From assembly GCA_028065725.1 (NCBI GenBank), contig JAPTVL010000218.1, positions 1-6,608 on the forward strand: a stretch of DNA of 6,608 nt. The letters are read 5' to 3'. The notes under the pieces were generated by a model, which did not search any database, was not told where the DNA came from, and worked only from the letters and a program-made list of their open reading frames with translations. Below, one piece after another: positions 5,976 through 6,608 of this stretch (its first letter is position 1; the number at the start of each line of letters is the position of its first letter). The stretch is from Betaproteobacteria bacterium. GTDB lineage: Bacteria > Pseudomonadota > Gammaproteobacteria > Burkholderiales > Rhodocyclaceae. The position numbers were made by a program, and so were the translations under genes.

Positions 5976-6578
5976 GGCACGCGGCCACAGTGCGGAGGCA
6001 GTCCGCCAACTTCATGCACTTGGTGTGGCATCGGTGATGCTGACCGGAGACAACCAGACGATGGCCAATGCCATCGCCGCACAGGTTGGAATTGACGATG
6101 CGCGCGGCAATCTTCTGCCGGAGAACAAACTGGCAGTCATCGACGAACTGCTCCGCCGCTACGGCCAAGTGTGAATGGTGGGCGACGGAATCAACGACGC
6201 GCCGGCGCTGGCCAAGGCATCCATCGGTTTCGCCATGGGCGCAGCCGGAACCGATACCGCCTCGAGACTGCCGACGTGGCCCTGATGGATGACGATTTGC
6301 GCAAACTGCCGCGCTTCATCCGGTTAAGCCGCGACACGTTCCGTGTGTTGCGGAAGAACATCGCGCTGGCCATCGGCATCAAGGCGGTATTCTTCATCCT
6401 GGCACTCGTAGGCAAGGCCACGCTCTGGATGGCGGTTTTCGCCGACATGGGGGCCAGCCTGATCGTGGTGTTCAACGGTATGCGGTTGCTAGCCCGAATG
6501 TTTCATAAACTTCCAATCAATGCTGAAAGCATACCATTTCGACCGCCAAATGCGAGCCAAGGAGTTACTTTTGCTTGA
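5976..6578 (+). pseudogene. Broken C-terminal half of ZntA/CadA-type P-type ATPase (copy 2)
   Basis: The remnant covers the end of the P domain and the last membrane helices of a Zn/Cd/Pb P1B-2 ATPase. Visible pieces are [72 protein letters not shown], and the Zn-type helices IGIKAVFFIL and FADMGASLIVVFNGMRLL. Three lesions are visible. First, a TGA at 6172-6174 stands where Gly is expected before MVGDG (GGA to TGA). Second, one C is missing near 6261 (GCCTCGAG for expected GCCCTCGAG), shifting the frame. Third, there is probably a two-base loss near 5985, where GTRP and HSAEAV lie in different frames. Everything before the TGDN region, including CPC and DKTGT, is gone. After MRLL the frame runs on into 29 unrelated residues and stops at 6578. 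It cannot make a working pump. The left border is approximate. Confidence 0.88.
6285..6491 (+). repeat. Direct repeat, copy 2 (ATPase tail)
   Basis: This is the partner of 5049-5255, in the same orientation with starts 1,236 bases apart. The 3' part, from the CTGGCCATCGGCATCAAGGC segment to TTGCTA, is nearly identical, while the first 81 bases are clearly diverged. Recombination between the copies would remove the DUF2703 gene and leave one tail. Confidence 0.85.
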
Positions 6579-6608
6579 AGGCGGACGCCAACGCCTCGAT
6601 TTTTGTTG
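6565..6608 (-). CDS. Possible 3' end of a minus-strand gene, cut by window edge
   Basis: Read on the minus strand from the window edge, one frame gives TKIEALASAFKQK and then TAA (6567-6565). Its Lys/Glu/Ala-rich helical pattern and G/C-ending codons look like the end of a real bacterial protein. Only 13 full codons are visible, so this is a weak suggestion. If real, it converges on the ATPase remnant, and 6492-6564 would be the intergenic gap. No family can be named. Confidence 0.2.
   Translation of the reverse strand, partial: TKIEALASAFKQK

Noticed and set aside
6172..6174. In-frame TGA in the ATPase remnant read as recoded selenocysteine or programmed read-through
   Set aside because: The position corresponds to a conserved Gly before the GDG motif, and a separate one-base loss follows about 90 bases later. 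A dead gene explains both.
6579..6604. Rho-independent terminator: AGGCG/CGCCT stem followed by five T
   Set aside because: The stem is only five base pairs with an eight-base loop, and CGA separates it from the T run. The same bases also fit a minus-strand coding end, so I do not call a terminator.
5049..6608. Insertion sequence or transposon ends around the remnants
   Set aside because: I found no transposase frame, no matching terminal inverted repeats and no short target duplication. The duplication is of ATPase coding sequence only.
1..6608. CRISPR array, tRNA or rRNA genes
   Set aside because: No regularly spaced repeats of suitable length, and no tRNA- or rRNA-like conserved segments, were seen on either strand.

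Overview
The window looks like an accessory heavy-metal and thiol-homeostasis segment of a moderately G+C-rich Gram-negative bacterium. A proteobacterium is most likely, because several products carry signal peptides for a periplasm and belong to the TlpA, DsbD and LolD/MacB families. The species cannot be read from the sequence. All confidently identified genes are on the plus strand.

Positions 1-5047 look like one compact transcription unit whose promoter lies upstream of the window. It contains, in order: a heavy-metal P1B-type ATPase lacking its N-terminus because the window begins inside it (1-1725); a small exported protein with an OB-fold-like pattern and a CX4C cysteine pair (1740-2243); an FtsX/MacB-type ABC permease (2240-3403); its LolD/MacB-type ATPase (3396-4088); a periplasmic TlpA-like thioredoxin (4075-4581); and a free-standing exported copy of the DsbD N-terminal (alpha) domain (4607-5047). 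Neighbouring genes overlap by 4, 8 and 14 bases or are separated by 14 and 25 bases, which suggests coupled expression. A reasonable inference is a cell-envelope system that couples metal export to periplasmic thiol redox work, but no single substrate can be named.

From 5049 the picture changes to decaying metal-resistance DNA. A 76-codon orphan C-terminus of a ZntA/CadA-type Zn/Cd/Pb ATPase follows the DsbD-like gene after one base. Next comes a 156-base intergenic region with a 14-base palindrome and repeated GGTTGA units, then an apparently intact DUF2703-family cysteine-rich gene (5436-5927). After that lies a second, longer ZntA/CadA C-terminal remnant (about 5976-6578) broken by an in-frame TGA and a one-base deletion. 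The two ATPase tails form a direct repeat of about 207 bases with roughly 89% identity, strongly uneven along its length, flanking the DUF2703 gene. The last 110 bases hold no clear gene; a minus-strand coding 3' end is possible.
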